Shown: positions 34,875-44,583, numbered from the stretch's first letter. The stretch is 61,298 nt of DNA from CAYLLD01 sp964425135 (GCA_964425135.1 CAYRKW010000014.1:1-61298); one strand, 5' to 3'. Numbers and translations: made by a program. Notes: a model not told the origin generated them from the sequence alone.

Positions 34875-35840
34875 ATGGCTCAGAAATACTCCATAATCGC
34901 CGTCGTACAAAATGGGCGCTTGGCCTATGAAGCCCTTGTTTTGGCAGCGTCTTTTGCTGTGCATAATCCTCGGATGGTGTTGACGCTGATGGAACCTGTG
35001 CCTTCCGGGGCGTGGAATGAAGAGACGCGGGTGCCGCCGGATATCCGCGCGGCGCTGCTGGAGTTTGGTGTGGAGATACTGCCGTTTGCGGCTGAGCACT
35101 TCGGGGCGTCTTATCCCAATGGTAATAAGATCGAAGCCTTGTTAAGCGCACCACCCGGGCCATTTGTTTTTGTCGATACGGACACGATCTTATTGGATTT
35201 ATTGGATAAAGTGCCGTTTGATTTCGATTATCCCACGGCGTCCATGCGGCGAGAGGGGACGTGGCCCAAGCAGGGGGCGTTTTCCTATAAGCAGATTTGG
35301 CGGGCGCTTTATGCGCGGTTTGGGGTCGATTTCGAGCGTTCGCTCGATACGCATTTTGGTCCCGAGGATTGGCAGCGGTATCTCTATTTTAACGCCGGAT
35401 TTTTCTGCGGATCGGATGCGGCTGCGTTTGGTAAGTCATTGTTACACAAGGCTTTATCCGTGCGTGATGGTCCTTTGCCGGAGCTTGCCGGACAAACGAT
35501 CTATCCGTGGTTGGATCAGATTGTGCTGCCTCTCGTGATTGCTGAGATGGGCGGCGGGCGTTCGGATATATCGCCTGATTGGATGGATGGAACGGTCAGT
35601 TGTCACTGGCGGGTGCTGCCCTTGTTTTATGCGCGCGAGCGGGATGATGTTGTTGATTTTATGGAGAAAATTTGCGGCGATCCTCGGGTAAAGCCCTTGC
35701 TTGAGCGCTATGAGCCGTTCGCAAAGTTGGTCTATGGCGGGCAGGGGCGTGTGCTGCGCGACGCGCTGGCAGGGCAGGTATTTTCGGACGAAAAAGCGCT
35801 TCGAAAAGCGATCAAAGCAAAGGGGCTTTGGCTACGGTGA
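34875..35840 (+). CDS. uncharacterised protein with GT-A-like glycosyltransferase features
   Basis: A 321-residue soluble protein not recognised with certainty. The N-terminal IIAVVQNGRLAYEALVLAASF and the DTDT (Asp101-x-Asp103) motif preceded by a hydrophobic strand (PFVFV) are characteristic of a nucleotide-sugar GT-A fold. The later FNAGFFCGSDAAAF and TIYPWLDQIVLPLV resemble glycosyltransferase family 8 type acceptor regions. No signal peptide or membrane helix is visible. A cytosolic sugar transferase is the best guess; donor and acceptor are unknown. An array of ATGCACA repeats follows its stop. Confidence 0.72.
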   Translation: MAQKYSIIAVVQNGRLAYEALVLAASFAVHNPRMVLTLMEPVPSGAWNEETRVPPDIRAALLEFGVEILPFAAEHFGASYPNGNKIEALLSAPPGPFVFVDTDTILLDLLDKVPFDFDYPTASMRREGTWPKQGAFSYKQIWRALYARFGVDFERSLDTHFGPEDWQRYLYFNAGFFCGSDAAAFGKSLLHKALSVRDGPLPELAGQTIYPWLDQIVLPLVIAEMGGGRSDISPDWMDGTVSCHWRVLPLFYARERDDVVDFMEKICGDPRVKPLLERYEPFAKLVYGGQGRVLRDALAGQVFSDEKALRKAIKAKGLWLR

Positions 35841-35856
35841 TCGGGCGATTTGGGCG

Positions 35857-35908
35857 ATGCACAACCGATGCACAGTCTATGCACAATGTATGCACAGTCG
35901 GATGCACA
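35857..35908. repeat. array of five ATGCACA units at helical-turn spacing (copy 1)
   Basis: Units start at 35857, 35868, 35879, 35890 and 35902, giving spacings of 11, 11, 11 and 12 bp. The 7-bp core ATGCACA is invariant and the linkers vary. The array lies between convergent genes. A second array with the same core and the same spacing series is at 60911-60962. Individual units differ by one or two bases from the DnaA-box form TTATNCACA. It suggests a phased protein-binding site; function is unknown. Confidence 0.85.
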
Positions 35909-35915
35909 GTTGCCG

Positions 35916-35929
35916 ATTTTTCGAAAAAT
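35916..35929. terminator. 14-bp perfect palindrome between convergent genes
   Basis: ATTTTTCGAAAAAT lies just after the ATGCACA array and 10 bp before the stop of the Atm1-type gene. The A/T-only arms with a T run on each strand could aid bidirectional termination, but the stem is weak and no GC-rich segment is present. Confidence 0.3.
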
Positions 35930-35938
35930 TCAGCCCGT

Positions 35939-37792
35939 TCACGCCTCTTCTTCGGAGGCTTGACGTTGCCATAGTTGAGCGTACCGGCCGCCTTCTGCGA
36001 GGAGGGTTTCGTGATCGCCAACTTCCTCGATCACCCCATTTGCCAAAACGACGATCTTGTCAGAATCAACGATTGTGGAGAGGCGGTGTGCGATGGTTAG
36101 AACCGTGCGACCCTTCGACATCTCGCGCAACGCGCCTTGGATTTCTGATTCCGTTTGGCTGTCGAGGGCAGAGGTGGCTTCATCGAGCAGTAGAATGGGC
36201 GGGTTTTTCAGAAGGGTTCGAGCGATGCCGACACGCTGCTTTTCGCCGCCGGAGAGCTTGAGACCGCGTTCGCCCACGGTGGTGTCGTATTGATCGGGCA
36301 GTGACATGACAAAATCATGGATTTGTGCGCGTTTAGCGGCCTCCATGATCTGCTCCATCGATGCATTTGGATCGCCATAGCCGATATTGTAGCCGATGGT
36401 GTCGTTGAACAGGACGGTGTCTTGTGGAACGACGCCGATTGCGCGGCGCAGGCTGTCTTGGGTGATATCGCGCACGTCTTGTCCGTCAATCAGGAGCGCA
36501 CCTTTGTCTACGTCGTAAAAGCGAAAGAGCAGGCGTCCGATGGTGGATTTGCCCGAACCGGAGGGGCCGACAATGGCGACGGTTTCCCCGTCTTTGACGT
36601 CCAATGATACGTCTTTCAGAATTGTGCGGTCATCGTCATATCCGAATGACAGGTTTTGCAGACGCACTTCGCCTTTGCTGATCTTAAGATCAGACGCATC
36701 GGGTTTGTCTTTGATCTCTTCTGGCTGTTCCAAAAGATCAAACATCTCGCCCATATCCACCAAGCTCTGTCTGATCTCGCGGTAGACGGTGCCAAGGAAA
36801 TTCAGCGGCATGGTGATCTGGATCATATAAGCGTTGACCAGCACGAAATCCCCGACCGTGAGCGCACCCGATTGCACGCCAAGCGCCGCCATGACCATCA
36901 CCACGACAAGGCCGCCTGTAATGATGATGGATTGCCCGAAATTCAGGAAGGCAAGGCTGTAGGAGGTTTGCAGCGCCATCTGCTCATACCCGCGCATGGA
37001 GGTATCATAGCGGTTGGCCTCACGCTCTTCGGCGGAGAAGTATTTAACGGTCTCAAAGTTGAGCAGGCTGTCGATCGCCTTTTGATTGGCCTCGGTGTCT
37101 TGCTTGTTCATCTCGCGGCGGATTTTCACCCGCCATTCGGTGACGATGAAGGTAAACGTAACGTAGAGCGCGATGGTGACGATAACGGCGACGAGATACC
37201 AGACGTCGAAGACAAAGAAGAGAATGCCGGCAATCAGCATGAGTTCAAGCACGAGTGGTCCCATGGAGAAGAGCAGGAACCGGAGCAGAAACTCGACGCC
37301 TTTCACCCCGCGCTCCATGATCCGGCTCAGCCCGCCGGTTTTGCGCGTGATGTGGTAGCGCATGGAGAGGTTGTGGATGTGTTTGAAGGTGGTGAGCGCA
37401 AGCTGACGCAGGGCGCGCTGGCCGACGCGGGCGAAGACGGCATCGCGAAGCTGCTGGAAGCCATTGGTCATCAGCCGTACCATGCCATAGGCAATGGTCA
37501 GGCCGACGGCGCTGGTGATCAGCAGAAAACCGACTTCAGGCGCGCCCTCTTTGGGGGCAAGGGCATCAACCGCTTCTTTGTAGAAAAACGGTGTGATGAC
37601 GCTGAAAATCTTTGATAAAAACAGCATGCAGAACGCGGCAATGACCCTATATCGGACCCACGGTGCATCGGCGGGCCAAACGTAAGGGATCACGCGCCGG
37701 ATGGTGCGCATATCGCTGCGCCCCTGTTCCTTTGCACTCACATCATCGCTTGGTTGTAACTGCTGGGGATCCGCATCTGCGGCATTCGCCAT
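35939..37792 (-). CDS. Atm1/HMT1-type ABC exporter (permease-ATPase)
   Basis: A 617-residue half-transporter, expected to be a homodimer. The membrane domain covers about residues 40-340 and contains NFETVKYFSAEEREANRYD, the glutathione-pocket region characteristic of mitochondrial Atm1 and bacterial Atm1-like proteins. The ATPase domain is canonical: GPSGSGKST, LSGGEKQRVGIARTLL, ILLLDEATSALD and AHRLS. Export of glutathione-linked or metal-related compounds is inferred from family. It is downstream of the LysM gene on the same strand (79-bp spacer). Confidence 0.92.
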   Translation of the reverse strand: MANAADADPQQLQPSDDVSAKEQGRSDMRTIRRVIPYVWPADAPWVRYRVIAAFCMLFLSKIFSVITPFFYKEAVDALAPKEGAPEVGFLLITSAVGLTIAYGMVRLMTNGFQQLRDAVFARVGQRALRQLALTTFKHIHNLSMRYHITRKTGGLSRIMERGVKGVEFLLRFLLFSMGPLVLELMLIAGILFFVFDVWYLVAVIVTIALYVTFTFIVTEWRVKIRREMNKQDTEANQKAIDSLLNFETVKYFSAEEREANRYDTSMRGYEQMALQTSYSLAFLNFGQSIIITGGLVVVMVMAALGVQSGALTVGDFVLVNAYMIQITMPLNFLGTVYREIRQSLVDMGEMFDLLEQPEEIKDKPDASDLKISKGEVRLQNLSFGYDDDRTILKDVSLDVKDGETVAIVGPSGSGKSTIGRLLFRFYDVDKGALLIDGQDVRDITQDSLRRAIGVVPQDTVLFNDTIGYNIGYGDPNASMEQIMEAAKRAQIHDFVMSLPDQYDTTVGERGLKLSGGEKQRVGIARTLLKNPPILLLDEATSALDSQTESEIQGALREMSKGRTVLTIAHRLSTIVDSDKIVVLANGVIEEVGDHETLLAEGGRYAQLWQRQASEEEA

Positions 37793-37871
37793 AAATCGCC
37801 CCTGAATACTTTGCTGTCATCACAGATAGGACGGGTCTGTCACCATTGCCAGCGGAAACGTGCAAGAGCGT

Positions 37872-39122
37872 TTAGTTTTCGGGAAGCTCGAATACCTGTC
37901 CGGGGTAGATCAGATCAGGATCGGTAATCTGACTGCGATTGGCATCAAAAATCGTGGTATATTTGACGCCGCTGCCATAGCGGTTTTGCGCAATAGTCCA
38001 CAGATTGTTTCCCGGTTGGACAATAATCTGCTTTTCGATTTGCAGGCGGGCAATTGTCTCGGCGGGGGGGAATTCTCGCTGGAACGGGGTCTCAAAGCGG
38101 CTGATGACCTTACCGTCGCTCATGACCTGATCGACGCGCAACACATAGCGGCCTTCTTCGATATTATCGAGTTTCAGCTCCCAACCGCCGTCGCCGGTGG
38201 CTTTGGTTTCACCTTTGAACGCGCCGTTGGCGTAGATGAAGACAGTGCGCCCCGGTTGGCCGCGCCCTGAGAGCAAGACCTGACGGTCTAAGGAGTAAGT
38301 GATCGTATCGAGCGTGACCAGATCGCTGCTAAGTTTTTGCGATGGTTGTACAAGTTTCACCGTCTCGCCTTCGGTGCGTACGATCAGGGGAAGCGCGGCT
38401 TCGACAATCGGCTGCTCTGCGGCAGGTTCCTGTAGAGCGTTGGTGATCTCCGGCTCGTCAACCAACCGGCCCAGCACAATCACGGGTTCAGGCGATGTGA
38501 AGGTCTCGCCCGCTTCGTTTGTTGCAACCAGCTTGATCGATTGTGGCTTTGGTCCGGAGGGGACATCCAAAAGCGCTACGAACGCGCCGCTGGTATCGCT
38601 TTGCGCAGTACCGATCACATCCTCATTGCTGATGATTTCAATGAGCGCGTTTGGCGCAGCGCGCCCTGCGATAACTGCGCTTCCCTGGCTGTCGACGCGC
38701 ACAACATCAAAAACCGGCGCTGTGGCCGGGTCCGCTTCGGGTTGCGCGTCGGTGGCAACACCTTCGACCTTGCTTGCCAGATTATCCGCATCATCGCCGT
38801 TTTCCAGCGTCTCAGCCGCTGCAACCTCGTCTTCTGGGTCAGCATCCTCCGCTGGCGTAACGTCGCCTACAGACGCGGATGCATCTTCACCCTGATCTGG
38901 CGTTACCTGCGTGTCGCCATCGGCTTTTGCGGTTTCAGTGGTCTCTTCTTGCGGCGTTTCGCTTTGAACGGCCGTTGCATTTTGTTCTGCCGCAGGGCGC
39001 ATGTTTTCAGGAAGATAAGGTGCAATTTGCTGGCCCAACAACGCATAAACCACGATTGCGCCGCCGATGGTTCCACCAAGCCACGAATAGGTCGTACCAG
39101 TACGCGTAAAAAAGAAATTCAT
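37872..39122 (-). CDS. LysM domain protein with N-terminal membrane anchor and Ig-like domains
   Basis: A 416-residue envelope protein. An N-terminal membrane helix (about 14-33) precedes a long acidic, Ala/Glu-rich low-complexity region (about 45-140), two Ig-like segments (about 145-225 and 255-345) and a C-terminal LysM domain (about 366-416, VQPGNNLWTIAQNRYG and LIYPGQVFELPEN) that should bind peptidoglycan. The start giving MNFFFTRTG was chosen; the long open extension upstream is antisense to the LOG gene and has no family features. A cell-wall-tethered inner-membrane protein is likely; the role is unknown. Confidence 0.87.
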   Translation of the reverse strand: MNFFFTRTGTTYSWLGGTIGGAIVVYALLGQQIAPYLPENMRPAAEQNATAVQSETPQEETTETAKADGDTQVTPDQGEDASASVGDVTPAEDADPEDEVAAAETLENGDDADNLASKVEGVATDAQPEADPATAPVFDVVRVDSQGSAVIAGRAAPNALIEIISNEDVIGTAQSDTSGAFVALLDVPSGPKPQSIKLVATNEAGETFTSPEPVIVLGRLVDEPEITNALQEPAAEQPIVEAALPLIVRTEGETVKLVQPSQKLSSDLVTLDTITYSLDRQVLLSGRGQPGRTVFIYANGAFKGETKATGDGGWELKLDNIEEGRYVLRVDQVMSDGKVISRFETPFQREFPPAETIARLQIEKQIIVQPGNNLWTIAQNRYGSGVKYTTIFDANRSQITDPDLIYPGQVFELPEN

Positions 39123-39233
39123 TGCTACCCCACACTTAAGCACCCGATGACAGGTCTTGCCATTATGCACCCAAGCACACAATAAGGGCCAGTTATTTTC
39201 GCGCGCGTCCAAAAATGTAAGGATATATGTGAC

Positions 39234-39791
39234 ATGAGTTATTCGGTTTGCGTATTTTGCGGCTCTCGCGCGGGCGTTGATCCTGCTTATGAGATGCAGG
39301 CGAAAACGCTGGGGCAAAATCTGGCGGGCGCTGGTATGCGCCTGGTCTATGGCGCTGGCGATGTGGGGCTGATGGGGGCGGTTGCGCGCGAGGCTCAGGC
39401 GGCGGGCGGTGACACCTTTGGCGTCATTCCAGAGCATTTGTTGCAGCGCGAGGTCGGCAAGACCGATCTGACGCGCTTTATCGTCACTGAAAACATGCAT
39501 GAGCGCAAAAAAGTGATGTTCATGAACTCCGATGCGGTGGTGACTTTGCCGGGCGGTGCCGGATCGCTTGATGAGCTGTTTGAGGTGGTGACATGGGCGC
39601 AGCTTGGCCTGCACAAAAAACCGATATTTGTGCTGAACGTGAACGGCTATTGGTCGCCGCTTCTGGCACTGATCGATCATGTGATCGAACAGGGGTTTGC
39701 GGATGCCTCCTTCCGGGAGTTTTTGACCGTAGCCGATGATGTGGAGCAGTTGACAAAAATGCTGATCGCCGCGCGCGATGGTGCGGCATAG
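39234..39791 (+). CDS. LOG family protein (TIGR00730 Rossmann-fold phosphoribohydrolase)
   Basis: A 185-residue protein of the lysine-decarboxylase-like LOG family, whose members release bases from nucleoside 5'-monophosphates (cytokinin-activating type in plants). Motifs: CVFCGSRAG at the start, LVYGAGDVGLMGAVA, and the catalytic PGGAGSLDE (usually PGGxGTxxE) at about 101-109. It is followed 10 bp later by hisF and then hisE. Whether it acts in histidine-related nucleotide handling is unclear. Enzymatic name follows the family only. Confidence 0.9.
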   Translation: MSYSVCVFCGSRAGVDPAYEMQAKTLGQNLAGAGMRLVYGAGDVGLMGAVAREAQAAGGDTFGVIPEHLLQREVGKTDLTRFIVTENMHERKKVMFMNSDAVVTLPGGAGSLDELFEVVTWAQLGLHKKPIFVLNVNGYWSPLLALIDHVIEQGFADASFREFLTVADDVEQLTKMLIAARDGAA

Positions 39792-39801
39792 GGGACGGAA
39801 T

Positions 39802-40563
39802 ATGCTAAAAACCCGCATCATACCCTGTCTGGACGTCAAGGATGGCCGCGTTGTTAAAGGGGTCAATTTTGTTGATCTCATTGATGCTGGTGATCCTGTG
39901 GAATCGGCCAAAGCCTATGATGCGGCAGGTGCGGATGAGTTGTGCTTTCTGGACATTGCCGCAACGCTCGAAAACCGGGGAACGATGCATGATGTGGCGC
40001 GGCGCACGGCGGAGCAGTGCTTCATGCCGCTCACCATCGGTGGCGGCGTTCGCAGCCCGGAAGATGTGCGCGCGCTGTTGCTGGCGGGTGCGGACAAGGT
40101 GAGCTTCAACTCGGCAGCGGTGGCAGCCCCTGAGGTCGTCGCTCAATCGGCCAATAAGTTTGGCAATCAGTGCATCGTCGTAGCGATTGATGCCAAAACT
40201 GTCAGCCCCGGCAAATGGGAGATATTCACACATGGGGGCAAGCGCGAAACCGGTATTGATGCGATTGCATTCGCCAAAGAGATGGAGGCCAAGGGGGCAG
40301 GCGAGATCCTCCTGACCTCGATGGATCGGGACGGGACGCGGGATGGGTACAATCTGCCGCTGACGCGCGCGATTTCGGATGCGGTTGGTATCCCTGTGAT
40401 TGCGTCTGGCGGCGTGGGAACGCTCGATCATCTGGTCGAAGGCGTGACCAAGGGCGGGGCTTCTGCGGTGCTTGCGGCCTCGATCTTCCATTTTGGCGAT
40501 TTTACCATTGCACAGGCTAAGGCACATATGGCGCAGGCGGGTTTGGATGTGAGGCCGACATGA
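39802..40563 (+). CDS. hisF: imidazole glycerol phosphate synthase cyclase subunit
   Basis: A 253-residue (beta/alpha)8 barrel that forms imidazole glycerol phosphate and AICAR, using ammonia from HisH. The start ATG is 10 bp after the LOG stop, with GGGGACGGAA as ribosome site. Conserved: TRIIPCLDVKDGRVVKGVNF with Asp11, TIGGGVRS, KVSFNSAAV, SMDRDGTRDGY with Asp130 region, IASGGVG. Overlaps hisE by 4 bp. HisH is not in the window. Confidence 0.97.
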   Translation: MLKTRIIPCLDVKDGRVVKGVNFVDLIDAGDPVESAKAYDAAGADELCFLDIAATLENRGTMHDVARRTAEQCFMPLTIGGGVRSPEDVRALLLAGADKVSFNSAAVAAPEVVAQSANKFGNQCIVVAIDAKTVSPGKWEIFTHGGKRETGIDAIAFAKEMEAKGAGEILLTSMDRDGTRDGYNLPLTRAISDAVGIPVIASGGVGTLDHLVEGVTKGGASAVLAASIFHFGDFTIAQAKAHMAQAGLDVRPT

Positions 40564-40871
40564 GCGATGTATTGCAAAATCTTGCAGATCTGATCGAGAG
40601 CCGGAAGGGCGGGGATGCGGATGCGTCGTATACGGCCTCGCTGCTGGCTAAGGGTCAGGCAAAATGCGCGGAGAAATTCGGCGAGGAAGCTGTGGAGGCG
40701 ATTATTGCTGCTGCGCGTGATGATACGGGAAATCTGCGTGATGAGGCGGCAGATGTGATTTATCATCTGATGGTGATGCTGGCCGCCTCAGATGTGCCTT
40801 GGCGCGATGTGGTTGGCGAGTTGGCCCGCCGCGAAGGTGTGTCCGGTCACGACGAGAAAGCCGCGCGTTAG
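40560..40871 (+). CDS. hisE: phosphoribosyl-ATP diphosphatase
   Basis: A 103-residue member of the MazG-like all-alpha NTP pyrophosphatases; second step of histidine synthesis. KCAEKFGEEAVEAIIAA and LRDEAADVIYHLMVML carry the EExxE and ExxD metal ligands. Separate from HisI, as usual in Rhodobacterales. ATGA overlap with hisF. Converges on the RND permease gene with 4 bp between. Confidence 0.96.
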   Translation: MSDVLQNLADLIESRKGGDADASYTASLLAKGQAKCAEKFGEEAVEAIIAAARDDTGNLRDEAADVIYHLMVMLAASDVPWRDVVGELARREGVSGHDEKAAR

Positions 40872-40875
40872 GCTA

Positions 40876-43800
40876 CTATTCTGCTGCCTGTGGCGCTGCA
40901 TCCACATCCATCACCGGCGCGGGACGGTTTTTCTGGAGCCAATCGATATCCTCAGGCTCCGCCCGTTTTGCGATCTTGCGCAGCATACGGTCCTGCCAGC
41001 GTGGTGTGTTGCGTCCGCCAAGGCGCGCGAGTGCCGCAAGGGAAAGGCGGACGATCCAGACACGCAGGGCCAGCAAGGCAGGCGTTATGACGAGCGTGAG
41101 GATTGTCGCAAGGCCAAGGCCGAAGACGACGGCTGTAGCAAGGCTTTTCCACCAGAGTGATGTCGGGGCATCGACGGTGTAGCCGCCGTTGGCGAAATCG
41201 ACTGATATGCCGAGCATCATGGGCGTCAGGCCCGCCATTGTGGTGATGGTGGTCAGCAGAACGGGGCGGATGCGGGCCTCTGCCGTGCGCACAATCGCCT
41301 CTGTACGTGACATGAAGCGGGCGTAATCCTGATAGGTGTCGATCAGCACGATGTTGTTGTTCACCACAATCCCCGCCAGCGCCACAATGCCTGTTCCAGT
41401 CATGATGATCGAGAAGGTTTGATCCATAACCAGCATTCCGATGAGCACGCCCGTGACCGACAGGATGACTGCGATCAGGACGATCACCGAGTTATAAAAG
41501 GAATTGAACTGGGCCAGAAGGATGACGAACATTAGGCCAAGCGCGCCGATAAAGGCCTTGCCCAGGAAGGCCTGACTTTCGGCCTGTTCTGCCTGATCGC
41601 CCGCAAATTCATAGGCGACGGTTTTGGGGAGTTGTTCGGTGGTGCTGAGGATAAGCTTATCGAGCGTTGCGATGATCTGAGTGTCGAGATCACCTGACAG
41701 AATGGCCTCTGCCGTATCACGGACCGCTGGCGCATCGCCCTCAGCCTCAGCGGGAATATAGGTGTCGGTGAACGCGAGAAGCGCCTCGAATTCGGGTGCG
41801 GTCTCATCAGTGCGGGCGGTATCCAGCCACTCGGGCAGCGCGGCAGAGGTGATATCGTTCGGCAGCGCATCATGCATACCGAGCCACGCACCGATGCGTG
41901 CGATCTCAGCATTGGCGTTTGCGCCCTCGATCACGTCCGAGCGGACCAGCAGGTTACGCTCTTGATTGAAGCGGGAGATGGTCGCGAGTTTGGGGACGGG
42001 TTTCCGGGTGATGAAATTGGTGAGCGGGACCAACCCTTCGGAGGTGCGCACGCGCATCGTGTCGAGGGTGGAAAGGACGCGGTCCTGTTCGGGGTAACGG
42101 ACGCGGATTTCAATCTCTTCGTCGGAGCTGTCGACCTGCATGGTATCGAGCAGAATGCCGCGGGTGATCAGCTGGACCATAGCACCAACCGTTGCGACAT
42201 CAGCGCCGTAGCGGCCTGCCTGTTCGACATCCACATCAATTTGCCAGTCGATCCCGGGCAGGGGCCGTGTGTCTTCCTGATTCGCCAGATTGGGCTGATC
42301 ATCAAGGAAGCTGCGGACAATGCCGGTTGCATCTTGCAAATCCTGCCAGTTGTCGCTGGTCAGGCGTATGTTGATGGGTTTGCCCTGCGCCGGACCGCGC
42401 GCAATCTCCAGAATATCAGCCTGGATGCCGGGCACTGTGTTGATCGCCGCATCGACGTCTTTGAGAATCTCTTTGCCCGGACGGCGTTCGGTGTAGTCCA
42501 CCAGTTCGATCTGAATTTGCCCAACAGTATCGTTCGGCGCGTTCGCGCCGCCTGTGTTTTGGTTGATGCCGCCAGCGCCTGCGAAGGCGAAAACGGACTG
42601 GATTTCGTCAAAATCGAGGAGTTGCGCTTCGACCTGTTGAACAAGACGATCTTTTTCCGAAAGGCTCAGGTTTCCGCGAGCACGCACGAAGACGATGGCC
42701 TGTTCGGGGTCGGTTTCCACAAAAAATTCAACACCTTTGGAGTTCTGGCCGAAGTAGCTAAACGTGCTCATCACGAAACCGATTGTTGCCGCAATGGCGA
42801 CGAGCGGCATGATCGGATTGCCAGCGATCATATGGATGAACCAACCAAAGAGGGAACGGCGGTAGCCGGCGCGCTTGACCTCAGGCTCTTTGGCTTTGCG
42901 CAGGCTGGTGGCAGCGACGGAAAATGCCATGGCGCCGAAGATGAAGGCGGCAGCGCCGGTGGCTTTTGCGCCAAATCCGGGTGTGAGGACGACGCTAAAG
43001 AGGCCGTAGAAGAGAGCAGCGGCAGCGAGGATGAGGAGGGCTAGTCGGAAAATGATGTTCCAGCGGGCGCGGATGGTGTTGGCGCTGTTTTCCAAGACGC
43101 GGGAGATGCGGCCCGATACGCCGCCGACAACTGGAAGGTAGACGAGGGCGACGATTAGGGAGGCGGAAAGGACGAAAATGAGTGTGCGGGGCAGGTTGCC
43201 CATAAACTCACCCGGAATGCCGGGCCAAAAGAGCATTGGAAGAAAGGCGCAGAGCGTGGTGGCGGTGGAGGAGATAACCGGCCAGAACATGCGTTTGGCG
43301 GCGGCGACATAGGCCTGCATCGGGCCAACACCGCGATTTATTTCCTTATCTGCGTATTCGACGACCACAATTGCGCCATCCACGAGCATGCCAACCGCGA
43401 GGATCAGGGCGAACATGACGATGTTGGAGATGGTGATGCCGACGACGGCCAGAGCGGCGAAGCACAGCAGGAAGGAGGTCGGGATTGCAAATCCGACCAG
43501 CAGAGCGGAGCGGATGCCGAGCGAGGCGAGCACTACGATCATGACAAGGCCGATGGCAGTCAGAACCGCCGCCTCAAGTTGGGAGACCATGCTATCTACA
43601 ACGATGCTTTGGTCCATGGAGTAGCTGATCGTGATCGACTCGCTCAGTTCTGTGGGCCAATCGGCAGTGTGGCTCGCGACGACCTCTTTGACGGAAGCAA
43701 CAGTGCCGATCAGGTTTTGGCCTTTGCGTTTGACAACCTGAATGGCCACCGTGCTCTCGCCGTTGTAGCGCGCTGTGCCTTCGCGGTCTTCGAAAGTGAG

Positions 43801-44583
43801 GCGGATGTCGGTCAGATCGCCCAATGTGATGACGCTGTCGCCGTTGACCTTGACGGGCAGGTCATAAACGTCTTGCGGGCTGTCGAAAGAGGACGGGATT
43901 TTGACGGAATAGGCCCCGGAGCCGGATTCGATCTCGCCGGCGGCGACAAGCTGATTGTTGTTCACGACGACATTTATCAGCTCGCCTGCGGTGACATTGT
44001 AGGCTTCAAGTTGCAGCGGATCGATCAGGACTTCGAGCATCTCGTCGCGATGCCCGGCAAGGGGCGCTTCGAGCACTTGCCCGAGACTTTCGATCTCGGT
44101 TTTCAGATCATCGGCGACACGCAGGAGCGTGCGTTCGGGCAGATCGCCGGAGAGCGACAGGATCAGGATGGGAAACTCGGAGAAGTTAATCTCGTCGATG
44201 GAATATTGCTCCGCGCCCGCAGGCCAATCGGCTTGCGCGTTGTTCACCCGGTCGCGCACTTCGGCGATGGTCGCCTGTTTGTCCCAGCCAAACTCGAATT
44301 CCATCACTACGATGCCGTAGCCTTCGGCGGCGGTCGAATTCATCTTGTCCAGCCCGTCAAGATCGCGCAATTCGTTCTCAAGCGGTTTGACGATGAGCTT
44401 TTCGCTGTCCTCGGCAGAGATGCCGGGGAAGGGGACGGAGACAAAGAGGGCTGGGATATCGATATCCGGCTCGCCCTCTTTGGGCAGACCTGTGTAGGCG
44501 AGCGTCCCAGCTGCAATGGAGAGCGCAATGAGCGCAATGACCATGCGGGCGTGTTCTGAGGCCCAATCAACGATGGCTTTCAT
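40876..44583 (-). CDS. RND efflux transporter permease subunit
   Basis: A 1235-residue inner-membrane proton-driven pump, longer than AcrB (about 1050), with the extra length in loops such as the segment around residue 530 and in the second periplasmic half. The usual layout is seen: one N-terminal helix, large periplasmic loop, helices 2-6, then the repeat. The helix-4 proton-relay motif reads VGMLVDGAIVVVEYAD, keeping the first Asp of the AcrB DD pair but with Gly at the second. Adaptor gene 3 bp upstream on the same strand; no outer-membrane factor gene is nearby. Substrate unknown. Confidence 0.92.
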   Translation of the reverse strand: MKAIVDWASEHARMVIALIALSIAAGTLAYTGLPKEGEPDIDIPALFVSVPFPGISAEDSEKLIVKPLENELRDLDGLDKMNSTAAEGYGIVVMEFEFGWDKQATIAEVRDRVNNAQADWPAGAEQYSIDEINFSEFPILILSLSGDLPERTLLRVADDLKTEIESLGQVLEAPLAGHRDEMLEVLIDPLQLEAYNVTAGELINVVVNNNQLVAAGEIESGSGAYSVKIPSSFDSPQDVYDLPVKVNGDSVITLGDLTDIRLTFEDREGTARYNGESTVAIQVVKRKGQNLIGTVASVKEVVASHTADWPTELSESITISYSMDQSIVVDSMVSQLEAAVLTAIGLVMIVVLASLGIRSALLVGFAIPTSFLLCFAALAVVGITISNIVMFALILAVGMLVDGAIVVVEYADKEINRGVGPMQAYVAAAKRMFWPVISSTATTLCAFLPMLFWPGIPGEFMGNLPRTLIFVLSASLIVALVYLPVVGGVSGRISRVLENSANTIRARWNIIFRLALLILAAAALFYGLFSVVLTPGFGAKATGAAAFIFGAMAFSVAATSLRKAKEPEVKRAGYRRSLFGWFIHMIAGNPIMPLVAIAATIGFVMSTFSYFGQNSKGVEFFVETDPEQAIVFVRARGNLSLSEKDRLVQQVEAQLLDFDEIQSVFAFAGAGGINQNTGGANAPNDTVGQIQIELVDYTERRPGKEILKDVDAAINTVPGIQADILEIARGPAQGKPINIRLTSDNWQDLQDATGIVRSFLDDQPNLANQEDTRPLPGIDWQIDVDVEQAGRYGADVATVGAMVQLITRGILLDTMQVDSSDEEIEIRVRYPEQDRVLSTLDTMRVRTSEGLVPLTNFITRKPVPKLATISRFNQERNLLVRSDVIEGANANAEIARIGAWLGMHDALPNDITSAALPEWLDTARTDETAPEFEALLAFTDTYIPAEAEGDAPAVRDTAEAILSGDLDTQIIATLDKLILSTTEQLPKTVAYEFAGDQAEQAESQAFLGKAFIGALGLMFVILLAQFNSFYNSVIVLIAVILSVTGVLIGMLVMDQTFSIIMTGTGIVALAGIVVNNNIVLIDTYQDYARFMSRTEAIVRTAEARIRPVLLTTITTMAGLTPMMLGISVDFANGGYTVDAPTSLWWKSLATAVVFGLGLATILTLVITPALLALRVWIVRLSLAALARLGGRNTPRWQDRMLRKIAKRAEPEDIDWLQKNRPAPVMDVDAAPQAAE

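Noticed and set aside
35857..35908. CRISPR array or replication origin
   Set aside because: Units are 7 bp at 11-bp spacing with no spacers of CRISPR length and no cas genes. No dnaA, repABC or parAB gene or AT-rich unwinding stretch is near, so an origin is not supported.
39123..39911. Long N-terminal extension of the LysM gene
   Set aside because: The extension is antisense to the LOG gene and lacks a signal or domain; the membrane-anchored start at 39122 is convincing.
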